From assembly GCF_028561755.1 (NCBI RefSeq), contig NZ_JAQQTD010000009.1:1-64000 (forward strand): a stretch of 64,000 bases of DNA, given 5' to 3'. Below the pieces are notes generated by a model. It saw only the letters and a list, made by a program, of their open reading frames with translations. It searched no databases and was not told the origin of the DNA. Made by a program: the position numbers and the translations under genes. Numbering within the stretch: position 1 is the stretch's first letter; each line of letters begins with the position of its first letter. This DNA comes from Altibacter sp. HG106. GTDB lineage: Bacteria > Bacteroidota > Bacteroidia > Flavobacteriales > Flavobacteriaceae. Below are positions 51,349 to 58,621 of the stretch, piece after piece.

Positions 51349-51949
51349 GGATGGTTTCTTCTTTTCCAAGATCTTTCATGATCTCGGCTTCAAACGCTAG
51401 TAAGTTTTGCCACTTGTTATCCACTTCTTCGCGATTGCCATAGGTTCTAGCAAATCGAAGAAACATGGTGTAATGATTGGCCTCGCTTATCATCAATTTA
51501 CGGTAAAAGGTGGCTAGTTTCTTATCTTCCAACTCCTCACTTAACAACCGAAATCGCTCACAGCTTCGCGCTTCTATGAGTGCCGCATATAGTAATCGAT
51601 GTATCAATTGATCGGTTCGGCTGCCTCCTTTTGGGAAAAACTTCATCAGCTGATTGACATATTTGTCTTTACGTTCTCTTCCCAAATGCCCCCCTCGTTC
51701 CAAAATGAGGTCGTGAACCATCTTAAAATGGCTCATCTCTTCCTGAGCCAACAGCGTCATTTCAGCGACCAATTCATTGCGTTCGGGATACCCAATTATA
51801 AGGGAAATAGCGGTAGATGCTGCCTTTTGCTCGCAATAGGCATGATCGGTTAGAATCTCATCTACATTCATCTCAACAATATTGACCCAACGAGGATCGG
51901 TAGGAAGTTTGAGCCCTAGCATTTTTATAGCATCTTGTTCTGAAGACAT
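51341..51949 (-). CDS. miaE: tRNA 2-methylthio-N6-isopentenyladenosine hydroxylase MiaE
   Basis: A 202-residue ferritin-like di-iron oxygenase that hydroxylates ms2i6A37 in tRNA. Iron-ligand pattern: D-H-A-Y-C-E-Q-K-A, E-E-M-S-H-F near 71, E-A-R-S-C-E-R near 124, E-A-N-H-Y near 155. It needs MiaA/MiaB products made elsewhere. It lies 10 bp downstream of dnaX on the same strand and overlaps the nucleotidase gene. Confidence 0.92.
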   Translation of the reverse strand: MSSEQDAIKMLGLKLPTDPRWVNIVEMNVDEILTDHAYCEQKAASTAISLIIGYPERNELVAEMTLLAQEEMSHFKMVHDLILERGGHLGRERKDKYVNQLMKFFPKGGSRTDQLIHRLLYAALIEARSCERFRLLSEELEDKKLATFYRKLMISEANHYTMFLRFARTYGNREEVDNKWQNLLAFEAEIMKDLGKEETIHG

Positions 51950-51959
51950 AAAGGCGAAT

Positions 51960-53741
51960 TTAAATATCTAAGTCGAATGTCTTTCGTAACAACTCGACTG
52001 ATGGATTTTTTTCTTTAAGTTTTTCAAATTTTTCACGAGTAGTATAGGCGTACCTTTTGGTTTCGGCCTCATTAACCTCAATCGAAAGGTCTACCTCATA
52101 ATTATTCAATTTCTTCCGCAGGAACGCCAATAAATCGTGTTTCGCACGTTCTACCTCTACTTTGATGGTGTCATTTGGAAACACCAAGTGTATGAGCGTA
52201 TTCTCTAATTTGGGAACACCCATGGTAAGGTGAGACAATAAATTATATTGCCCGGAGGCTTCCACTGAAGTAGCGTAAGCCGCCCATGCCGCCTGCATTT
52301 CCTTTTCGGTAAAAGGATCTGCCGGGAGGTCCCCAGGATTCGGTTCATTTGCTACCCGCTCTTTTTTGAGCTGTTGCTTTTTCTGAATGCTTCGAAGGGA
52401 TAGGGCCGACACCTTTTTAGCGTTTCGTTCGGCAAGTATCTGAGGCTTTTCGATAACCTTCTCTTTGGCTTCGGAAGGCTTTGTAGGCGCTAGGTTGCTT
52501 TCTGGAGTTGTAGTAGCTGCGTTTTCGGCAACCCCAGTAGCAGGAGCTTCTGCACTTTTTGAAGTAGGAGTTGCTACTTTGATTTTCTCAGTTTCTGAAT
52601 CGACAGGCACGGCGCTTTCTCTTCCTTTAAAGGCTGAGGCAGGAATTACATAGCGGGATTTAGACTTTTTTTTTTCGGCTTCCGTTGCGGTCAACGAAGC
52701 TAATTGTAATAAGCAGAGTTCTACGAGCAGTCGTGGATTTCGAGCCGATCGATATTGGAGGTCGGTCGTGTTGGCCAATTCAATCGCTTGAAGCAAGAAG
52801 CCGGGTGTAACGGCTTGTGATTGCTCGCGATACATTTCCTTAACTTGTTCCCCAACCTCTAGCAAGTCAATAGTTTCTTGATTTTGACACACCATAAGAT
52901 CTCTAAAATGGGAGGCTAGACCCATGATAAAATGATGCCCATCAAAGCCCTTCGCCAGAATATCATTGAAGGCCAGTAATACTTCAGGAATATTGTTCTG
53001 AAGAAGCACGTCGGTAATTTGGAAGTAATAGGTATAATCTAAGACATTCAGGTTCTCGGTAACCGCTTCTCGAGTCAAAGAGTTACCGGCGAAACTCACC
53101 ACTCTATCAAAGATAGATAAGGCATCTCGCAAGGCACCATCAGCTTTTTGCGCGATCACATGAAGCGCATCATCTTCGGCGGTAATACCTTCAGCTTTAG
53201 CAACGGTAGCCAAATGTTCTTTGATGTCTTGCACTGTAATTCTTCGGAAATCAAAAATCTGACAACGCGAGAGAATGGTAGGGATGATCTTGTGTTTTTC
53301 GGTGGTTGCCAGGATGAAAATGGCATGCTTGGGAGGCTCCTCTAGTGTCTTTAGGAACGCATTAAAGGCAGCGGAAGACAACATGTGTACCTCGTCGATG
53401 ATATACACTTTGTATTGTCCCATTTGCGGAGGAATACGCACCTGATCTATGAGATTGCGAATATCATCCACAGAATTATTCGAAGCCGCGTCTAATTCAA
53501 AAATATTGAAGGCAAAATCCTCATCCTCGTTAGAATCCGTGCCGTCCTGATTGATTTTCTTTGCCAAGATACGGGCGCAGGTGGTTTTACCGACCCCTCT
53601 TGGACCGGTAAATAGTAATGCCTGTGCCAAATGATTATTGGCGATAGCATTATCCAGCGTATTGGTAATGGCCTGTTGACCAACCACGTCTTGAAAACGG
53701 GTGGGACGGTATTTACGGGCTGATACGATAAAGTGCTCCAT
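51960..53741 (-). CDS. dnaX: DNA polymerase III subunit gamma/tau
   Basis: A 593-residue clamp-loader subunit. AAA+ domain with Walker A G-P-R-G-V-G-K-T (46-53), Walker B I-I-D-E-V-H (114-119) and the arginine-finger segment S-R-C-Q. Domain III ends near 370. A low-complexity Ala/Glu/Lys linker (about 370-470) and a C-terminal tau-like domain follow. The four-Cys zinc module normally present after Walker A is replaced by an acidic loop (about 64-78) with no Cys. A TATATTTG box ends 8 nt before the ATG. Confidence 0.94.
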   Translation of the reverse strand: MEHFIVSARKYRPTRFQDVVGQQAITNTLDNAIANNHLAQALLFTGPRGVGKTTCARILAKKINQDGTDSNEDEDFAFNIFELDAASNNSVDDIRNLIDQVRIPPQMGQYKVYIIDEVHMLSSAAFNAFLKTLEEPPKHAIFILATTEKHKIIPTILSRCQIFDFRRITVQDIKEHLATVAKAEGITAEDDALHVIAQKADGALRDALSIFDRVVSFAGNSLTREAVTENLNVLDYTYYFQITDVLLQNNIPEVLLAFNDILAKGFDGHHFIMGLASHFRDLMVCQNQETIDLLEVGEQVKEMYREQSQAVTPGFLLQAIELANTTDLQYRSARNPRLLVELCLLQLASLTATEAEKKKSKSRYVIPASAFKGRESAVPVDSETEKIKVATPTSKSAEAPATGVAENAATTTPESNLAPTKPSEAKEKVIEKPQILAERNAKKVSALSLRSIQKKQQLKKERVANEPNPGDLPADPFTEKEMQAAWAAYATSVEASGQYNLLSHLTMGVPKLENTLIHLVFPNDTIKVEVERAKHDLLAFLRKKLNNYEVDLSIEVNEAETKRYAYTTREKFEKLKEKNPSVELLRKTFDLDI

Positions 53742-53749
53742 GCGAATTA

Positions 53750-53757
53750 CAAATATA
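53750..53757 (-). promoter_or_regulatory. Putative -7 element of dnaX (TATATTTG on the minus strand)
   Basis: An exact TAnnTTTG octamer that ends 8 nt before the dnaX ATG, implying a leader of only a few nucleotides. No convincing -33 box. Confidence 0.4.
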
Positions 53758-53835
53758 GAAAAGCAGGGTGCGCTTCGGAAAAAATACAGGCGTCTATTTT
53801 ACGGTATTTATCAACATTGCGTACTTTTACCGCGC

Positions 53836-54131
53836 AGGCCGCCTTATCGATCCGCTTAGGCGGGTAGGAAAGTCCGGACACCATAGGGAAGCATAGCGGC
53901 TAACAGCCGTCCTCTTTGAAAGAAGAGCGGACCAGTGCAACAGAAAGAATGTACGGGTAATGCCGTAGTGAAATCAGGTAAACTCTATGCGGTGAAATGC
54001 CACGTAAACCCACGCTTAAGAGTTCCCGCTCGAGTGGGAGGGTGGGCAGCTAGAGCATGTAAGTAATTGCATGTCCAGATAAATGATAGGGCTTTCAGAA
54101 ATGAAAGACAGAATCCGGCTTACAGGCCTGC
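53836..54131 (+). ncRNA. rnpB: RNase P RNA, catalytic subunit (type A)
   Basis: A ~296-nt RNA. P1 is formed by GCAGGCC (53836-53842) and GGCCTGC (54125-54131). The universal core is present: GGAAAGTCCGGACACC near 53868 (P4 5' strand), ACAGAAA, a GGTAAACTC-type loop, and GACAGAATCCGGCTTA near 54108 (P4 3' strand). It processes tRNA 5' ends. A TACTTTTA element (53824-53831, one mismatch to the -7 consensus) places the start at the P1 strand. The 3' end overlaps a convergent CDS. Confidence 0.94.
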
Positions 54132-54524
54132 ATTTTCTTTATAGTTCTGAATTTTCTTTCCAACCCATTGCTTGCACTTTTTCATCGACATAAAGACTTC
54201 GAAATTTCCCTTATAAAACATTTTCTCGAAGCAAGCCGTATCGTAAGAAGTTTGCGAATGACATACGGTAGCGAGGCACACTAAGTTTGGCATAATGTCC
54301 GATCTGAAAAAACAAGTAGGATTGATGGTATAGTCGTTTTTACGATTGGCGATAGAGGCGAAGGGTTTGTTTCCTGAATAGAAGGCTTTGAAATGTGCTA
54401 TTACTTCATCTAGATGTTTTATATCGAAAAAAACACCTTCATGGATGGTCGAAATTACATAGTCTTCATAAAAGTGTAGTGTAATAAAATCTAACTCTTC
54501 AATGTGTAGTTCTTTCGATGCCAA
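54120..54524 (-). CDS. Hypothetical protein, SpoIIAA/STAS-like paralogue A
   Basis: A 134-residue protein of unknown function. It aligns along its length with the next upstream gene: L-D-F-I-T-L...Y-V-I-S-T-I-H-E-G-V-F-F-D-I and the shared R-K-x-D-Y-T-x-N-P-T-C-x motif near 64-75. The fold pattern (two strands, E-G-V-x-F-D-I, helix, strand) resembles SpoIIAA-like proteins. Its last 12 bases lie within the opposite strand of rnpB, including the P1 helix. The start at 54524 gives M-A-S-K-E-L-H. Confidence 0.65.
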   Translation of the reverse strand: MASKELHIEELDFITLHFYEDYVISTIHEGVFFDIKHLDEVIAHFKAFYSGNKPFASIANRKNDYTINPTCFFRSDIMPNLVCLATVCHSQTSYDTACFEKMFYKGNFEVFMSMKKCKQWVGKKIQNYKENAGL

Positions 54525-54605
54525 AACGCGGGATGTACAAGTTGGTATCTTAAATGTACTTAAAATGTACGATACCCCAAATACTATTGGCTAATTTTAA
54601 GCATA

Positions 54606-54992
54606 CTAGACAGAACCTTGCAGTAGTTGAAGCGACCATTCTTTCGCGTTATCCAAATCATTGAATACTTCAAAAGGTTTTTTGTAAAAATTTTCTTCAA
54701 AGGCCGCTGTTTGTTCAGAAGCTTCTGAATAGCATACTACGGCAATCCCCTGTAATTTCTCGTATTTTGAAACTTCAAGATAACAGGTCGGATTTACGGT
54801 ATAGTCATGTTTTCGATCAGCAATGATGACAAATTCTTGATCTGGATAGTAAGCATCAAACAATTGTTCTAAAATGGTTAATTGTGGGATATCAAATAGC
54901 ACCCCTTCTTTGATGGTCGAAATTAAATAGTTTGGGTATATGGAAAGAGTAATAAAGTCAAGCTGAATGGTTTTGGGAGGTTTGGTTGTCAT
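54606..54992 (-). CDS. Hypothetical protein, SpoIIAA/STAS-like paralogue B
   Basis: A 128-residue paralogue of the neighbouring gene: L-D-F-I-T-L-S-I-Y...L-I-S-T-I-K-E-G-V-L-F-D-I and D-R-K-H-D-Y-T-V-N-P-T-C-Y. The ATG at 54992 (M-T-T-K-P-P-K) is preferred; an upstream ATG at 55028 would extend the overlap with rsmD from 35 to 71 bp. It sits in the rsmD-DUF3822 operon. The tandem pair suggests local duplication and divergence. No function known. Confidence 0.7.
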   Translation of the reverse strand: MTTKPPKTIQLDFITLSIYPNYLISTIKEGVLFDIPQLTILEQLFDAYYPDQEFVIIADRKHDYTVNPTCYLEVSKYEKLQGIAVVCYSEASEQTAAFEENFYKKPFEVFNDLDNAKEWSLQLLQGSV

Positions 54993-55533
54993 GAGTTTTG
55001 TTAGTGAAAAAGCTAAACACAGATCCACCGTACTTTCGCTGTTCTTGGAAGTCAGCTATTTGACTCAAATCTGTGTGTTTACTATGTTCAATGATAAGAA
55101 ACCCTGACGCTTTCAGCAAGTTATTTTCCTTAATTTTGTTCGCGATCTCTGCACATTCCTGAGCCTCAAACTGGTAAGGCGGATCGGCAAAAATGAGATC
55201 ATAGGGGGTCGTTTCTCGATCTAGAAAAGAAAAAACATCCGATTTTACGGTAGTAATGGGGAAGTTAAATTCGGTTGCGATTTTATCAATAAATTGCACA
55301 CATCCATAATGACTATCAACCGCCTTGATACTGGGCACTCCCCGGGATGCAAATTCGAAACTGATATTCCCGGTTCCCGCGAACAGCTCGAGAACACGCA
55401 AGGTGTGAAAATCAAATCGATTGCGAAGAATATTGAACAATCCTTCTTTTGCAAAATCGGTTGTGGGTCGAACCGGTAGCTGCTTTGGTGCCAGTAGTCT
55501 TCTTCCTTTATGAGTACCTGAAATAATGCGCAT
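54958..55533 (-). CDS. rsmD: 16S rRNA (guanine-966-N2)-methyltransferase RsmD
   Basis: A 191-residue RsmD. N-terminus M-R-I-I-S-G-T-H-K-G-R-R-L; R-P-T-T-D near 27; SAM site L-E-L-F-A-G-T-G near 49; catalytic D-P-P-Y in F-A-D-P-P-Y-Q near 118. It methylates G966 of 16S rRNA. The ATG overlaps the DUF3822 stop codon as TAATG. The C-terminus is short and polar (D-N-Q-T-S-Q-N-H). Confidence 0.93.
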   Translation of the reverse strand: MRIISGTHKGRRLLAPKQLPVRPTTDFAKEGLFNILRNRFDFHTLRVLELFAGTGNISFEFASRGVPSIKAVDSHYGCVQFIDKIATEFNFPITTVKSDVFSFLDRETTPYDLIFADPPYQFEAQECAEIANKIKENNLLKASGFLIIEHSKHTDLSQIADFQEQRKYGGSVFSFFTNKTHDNQTSQNHSA

Positions 55534-56318
55534 TAGGCGATGGTATGAGCTAATTGATAGGTGGCCATAGATCGGATTGAAATATTGCGTATAAACGCAT
55601 AGGCCAGCGCATAGCGCTCGTCGGTCTCATCTATGTCTGCAATGATTTCAATAGGAACCGAATCAGGATTAAGGGACAATTGTTCCATCGCAAATAGTAG
55701 GTAATACAGGAAATCTTCAGGTGTCTGGTACGTATATGTATTGCACAATTGTAATGCGCCTTGTTGAAACACCAACATATCGAAGGAAGCTGGCATTAGT
55801 TTCACAATCACCTTAGCACCCGAATCATGTCGTTCTTCCTTGACACATTGCGTTAGTACTACGGTAATTCCGTGGTAATAACTGAAACTTCCAAACTTCT
55901 CGAAGAAATGATTGTTGACATTGATGTAAGGAACATACACGACCACACTTTCATGTATCGAGACTTCGTCCACCGCAATATAGTCGTTGGGTAAGATTTT
56001 CGCATTGAATTTTAAATATTCGCTCGCCTTTTCTCGATCAAAAAGCGCTTTAGGAATCAGCGTGTACAAGGGTGTATTATATATTAACACCACATTTTCG
56101 AAAGGCTCTTGAAGCGCTTCTTGTTTCCGAAAATAGTGTTGAATGGTTTCCAAAACCTCTTCTGGTGAGCGTGTTCCATCAAAAGACTCTTCTGCAGAAA
56201 ACAAAAGTGTACGCGTCGCGATATCTTCTACAAAAAAAGAAAGTCCGGTCAAAGAAATTTGAACGGACAGTCGTTTATAAGATGTGGTAGTATGCTTATT
56301 GTTCGTTTGCAGAGTCAT
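55533..56318 (-). CDS. DUF3822 family protein
   Basis: A 261-residue protein matching DUF3822, an actin-fold-like Bacteroidota family usually encoded immediately upstream of rsmD, as here. Features: L-S-V-Q-I-S-L-T-G-L-S-F-F near 17-30, V-V-L-I-Y-N-T-P-L-Y near 90, and a second strand set V-V-V-Y-V-P-Y-I-N-V-N near 140. The ATG at 56318 (M-T-L-Q-T-N-N) is chosen; it overlaps the upstream gene by 23 bp. Function unknown. Confidence 0.82.
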   Translation of the reverse strand: MTLQTNNKHTTTSYKRLSVQISLTGLSFFVEDIATRTLLFSAEESFDGTRSPEEVLETIQHYFRKQEALQEPFENVVLIYNTPLYTLIPKALFDREKASEYLKFNAKILPNDYIAVDEVSIHESVVVYVPYINVNNHFFEKFGSFSYYHGITVVLTQCVKEERHDSGAKVIVKLMPASFDMLVFQQGALQLCNTYTYQTPEDFLYYLLFAMEQLSLNPDSVPIEIIADIDETDERYALAYAFIRNISIRSMATYQLAHTIA

Positions 56319-56958
56319 ACACTTTCGGCCAGTTTCCACTTGTATCGATCTCATCCATAGATCCTACTTTAATAGCGGTTCCATTTACACCATCCACTGA
56401 ATTCACTTGTTTCTCCTGAGCTAGAAGCGTCTTGTCAAGGTCGTATAGAATGACGTCCTTATCTACTTTGGCCTCAAAAACAGAATAGGCTGTTCCGTTT
56501 TTCATTAATGTTCCTGCTTTCAGTTGGAATTGTTCATCGACTCCCTGAACAGGAATGTTCATCATGCTTTTGTATCGGTCTGTCCCACCATACAAAGAAT
56601 CTCTAACCGGAGTAAAGCCTAAGGTATCTAAAATGATCTCCTCAATATAGTACCCCTCATCAATACCATATGCCTTGTTTTTCTCAACATCGGCGTAACT
56701 CGTATCTCTTCGTTGTGTGATGGCAAATTGAGCCGTATCAATAAAACGAACTAAACTGTCAAAACTACCCGTGAATTTTCCTGTAATTTCCTGATGTGCC
56801 AATTCAGCCTTACGAATGTCTTTTAGGTTCTTGATAACCGCTTGATAGCGTGCCTCTTTCACCTTATTGAATTGTACAGGCCCCGTAATGGAGTCATATA
56901 ATTTATATCCTAGGAAAAGAATAACAACCCAAAGCACTATTTGAATTACAAGTTTCAT
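56296..56958 (-). CDS. Hypothetical membrane-anchored protein, pseudopilin-like
   Basis: A 220-residue protein with one N-terminal membrane helix (about 4-20, V-I-Q-I-V-L-W-V-V-I-L-F-L), a long amphipathic helix (K-V-K-E-A-R-Y-Q-A-V-I-K-N-L-K-D-I-R-K) and a beta-rich C-terminal part. The helix-then-head layout and phrases such as A-E-L-A-H-Q-E-I-T-G-K-F-T resemble type II secretion or type IV pseudopilin-like proteins of Bacteroidota, but no prepilin cleavage site is visible. It heads the DUF3822-rsmD unit. Confidence 0.7.
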   Translation of the reverse strand: MKLVIQIVLWVVILFLGYKLYDSITGPVQFNKVKEARYQAVIKNLKDIRKAELAHQEITGKFTGSFDSLVRFIDTAQFAITQRRDTSYADVEKNKAYGIDEGYYIEEIILDTLGFTPVRDSLYGGTDRYKSMMNIPVQGVDEQFQLKAGTLMKNGTAYSVFEAKVDKDVILYDLDKTLLAQEKQVNSVDGVNGTAIKVGSMDEIDTSGNWPKVYDSANEQ

Positions 56959-57000
56959 TGTTTGAAAGTTTGATTAAATACTATACGATTACGTCTAGAG

Positions 57001-57008
57001 CAAATCTA
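57001..57008 (-). promoter_or_regulatory. Putative -7 element (TAGATTTG on the minus strand) for the DUF3822-rsmD unit
   Basis: An exact TAnnTTTG octamer, 42 nt before the ATG of the pseudopilin-like gene. The -33 region is weak. Confidence 0.38.
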
Positions 57009-57048
57009 CAATTTTTTTTGGTTCGTAAAAGTAATATCCCTAAAAATC

Positions 57049-58515
57049 ATGCCTACCTTTGCTTCACATATGGCCGATGATATCATGGATGTTTCACATT
57101 TTTATTCTCTTCTCAAATCTAGTTTTCCACACCAAACTACAGAGGGACAAGACGTAGCCCTTCGGCGCCTCGCTTCTTTTATTTGTAGTCCTGAAAAAAA
57201 TGAGGTGTTTCTCTTAAAAGGATATGCCGGAACCGGAAAGACTACCCTTGTGGGTACCATCGTCAAGAACCTTTGGAAATTGAAGTGGTCGTCGGTATTG
57301 TTGGCACCCACCGGAAGAGCCGCTAAAGTGGTCAGTAACTATAGCAATAAAGAAGCCTTTACCATTCACAAGAAAATCTACTATCCCAAAAGCAAAAAGG
57401 GAAGTGGAATCACCTTTACCTTGAAGCCGAACAAACACAAAAACACCCTGTTTATTGTAGATGAAGCTTCTATGATTCCTGATATCAATCAAGATTCCAA
57501 GCTTTTTGAAAATGGTTCGTTGTTGGATGATCTTATTGAATATGTAGACCAGGGGCATCAGTGTAAATTACTGCTTATTGGCGACACGGCACAATTACCG
57601 CCGGTAAAATTAGCGATTAGTCCGGCCTTAGACCCAGAATTACTATCGCTCCAATATCGCAAGGAAGTGATTACCGTACAACTGGACGAAGTGGTGCGTC
57701 AGAAGCGGGGAGGGGATATTCTTTTAAATGCGACGGAATTACGAGATTGCCTTGAGAAGGAGGCGTTTGAAAGCTTTCGATTTACACTTGGCGAACAAGA
57801 AGAAGTTATTCGTCCTACCGATGGGATGGAACTCATGGATGCCATTCAAGACGCCTATCATCAGTTAGGTACCGAAGGTGCCACCATCATTGTTCGCTCC
57901 AACAAACGGGCAAATCTATACAATCAGAACATTCGTAACCGTATTCTATTTCAGGAGGAAGAATTGTCTGCCGGCGATCATCTCATGGTGGTAAAGAACA
58001 ATTACTTTTGGATCAAACCCCAGTCGGAAGCCGGCTTTATTGCTAATGGCGATGTAGTGCAGGTGCTCGAAATATTTGAATTCAAAGATCTTTATGGGTT
58101 CCGCTTTGCGGAAGTGTTGGTACAAATGGTAGACTACCCAAAGATGCGACCCTTTGAATGCGTGTTGCTTATTGACACGCTTACTTCCGAAAGTGCCTCG
58201 CTATCCTATAATGATTCCAATCGATTGTATGAGGCCGTGAAAGAAGATTATGCCGAAGAAAAATCCAATTACAAAAAGTTTCTGGCGATAAAGAACAATA
58301 AATACTTCAATGCGCTGCAAGTCAAATTTTCATACGCCATTACGTGCCACAAGTCGCAAGGAGGGCAGTGGCACACTGTTTTTGTAGAACAACCCTATTT
58401 GCCTAATGGAGTGGATAAAGAATACCTACGTTGGCTCTACACCGCTGTTACGCGTGCCAAGGAAAAACTCTATCTCATAGGCTTCAAAAATGAATTTTTT
58501 GAAGATTCGCTGTAA
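57049..58515 (+). CDS. RecD-like AAA ATP-dependent DNA helicase
   Basis: A 488-residue superfamily 1B helicase. Walker A G-Y-A-G-T-G-K-T-T near 58-66; Walker B F-I-V-D-E-A-S-M-I near 136; motif III-like L-I-G-D-T-A-Q-L-P-P near 176; and C-terminal UvrD/RecD motifs Y-A-I-T-C-H-K-S-Q-G-G-Q-W near 430 and Y-T-A-V-T-R-A-K-E. It lacks the N-terminal RecB-binding region of true RecD, so it fits the stand-alone RecD2-like or AAA 'ATP-dependent RecD-like' group. Likely 5'-3' helicase in DNA repair. Confidence 0.88.
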   Translation: MPTFASHMADDIMDVSHFYSLLKSSFPHQTTEGQDVALRRLASFICSPEKNEVFLLKGYAGTGKTTLVGTIVKNLWKLKWSSVLLAPTGRAAKVVSNYSNKEAFTIHKKIYYPKSKKGSGITFTLKPNKHKNTLFIVDEASMIPDINQDSKLFENGSLLDDLIEYVDQGHQCKLLLIGDTAQLPPVKLAISPALDPELLSLQYRKEVITVQLDEVVRQKRGGDILLNATELRDCLEKEAFESFRFTLGEQEEVIRPTDGMELMDAIQDAYHQLGTEGATIIVRSNKRANLYNQNIRNRILFQEEELSAGDHLMVVKNNYFWIKPQSEAGFIANGDVVQVLEIFEFKDLYGFRFAEVLVQMVDYPKMRPFECVLLIDTLTSESASLSYNDSNRLYEAVKEDYAEEKSNYKKFLAIKNNKYFNALQVKFSYAITCHKSQGGQWHTVFVEQPYLPNGVDKEYLRWLYTAVTRAKEKLYLIGFKNEFFEDSL

Positions 58516-58587
58516 ACCTTTTGTAGGTTGCTGCATCTAGTAGGTAGATAATTTTGGAAAACGGCTTCACGGCTGTTAGAATCTTTC

Positions 58588-58595
58588 TATTTTTG
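58588..58595 (+). promoter_or_regulatory. Putative -7 element of the kdsB-kdnB gene (TATTTTTG)
   Basis: An exact TAnnTTTG octamer 26 nt before the GTG start at 58622. A TTTTGG occurs upstream, but spacing to the -7 is about 30 bp, too long for a normal -33. Confidence 0.42.
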
Positions 58596-58621
58596 AAGCT
58601 TTCTAAAAAATTTCAACCATC

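Noticed and set aside
54525-54605. Three ATGTAC words between the two SpoIIAA-like paralogues
   Set aside because: Spacing is irregular and no symmetrical operator can be drawn; too weak to call.
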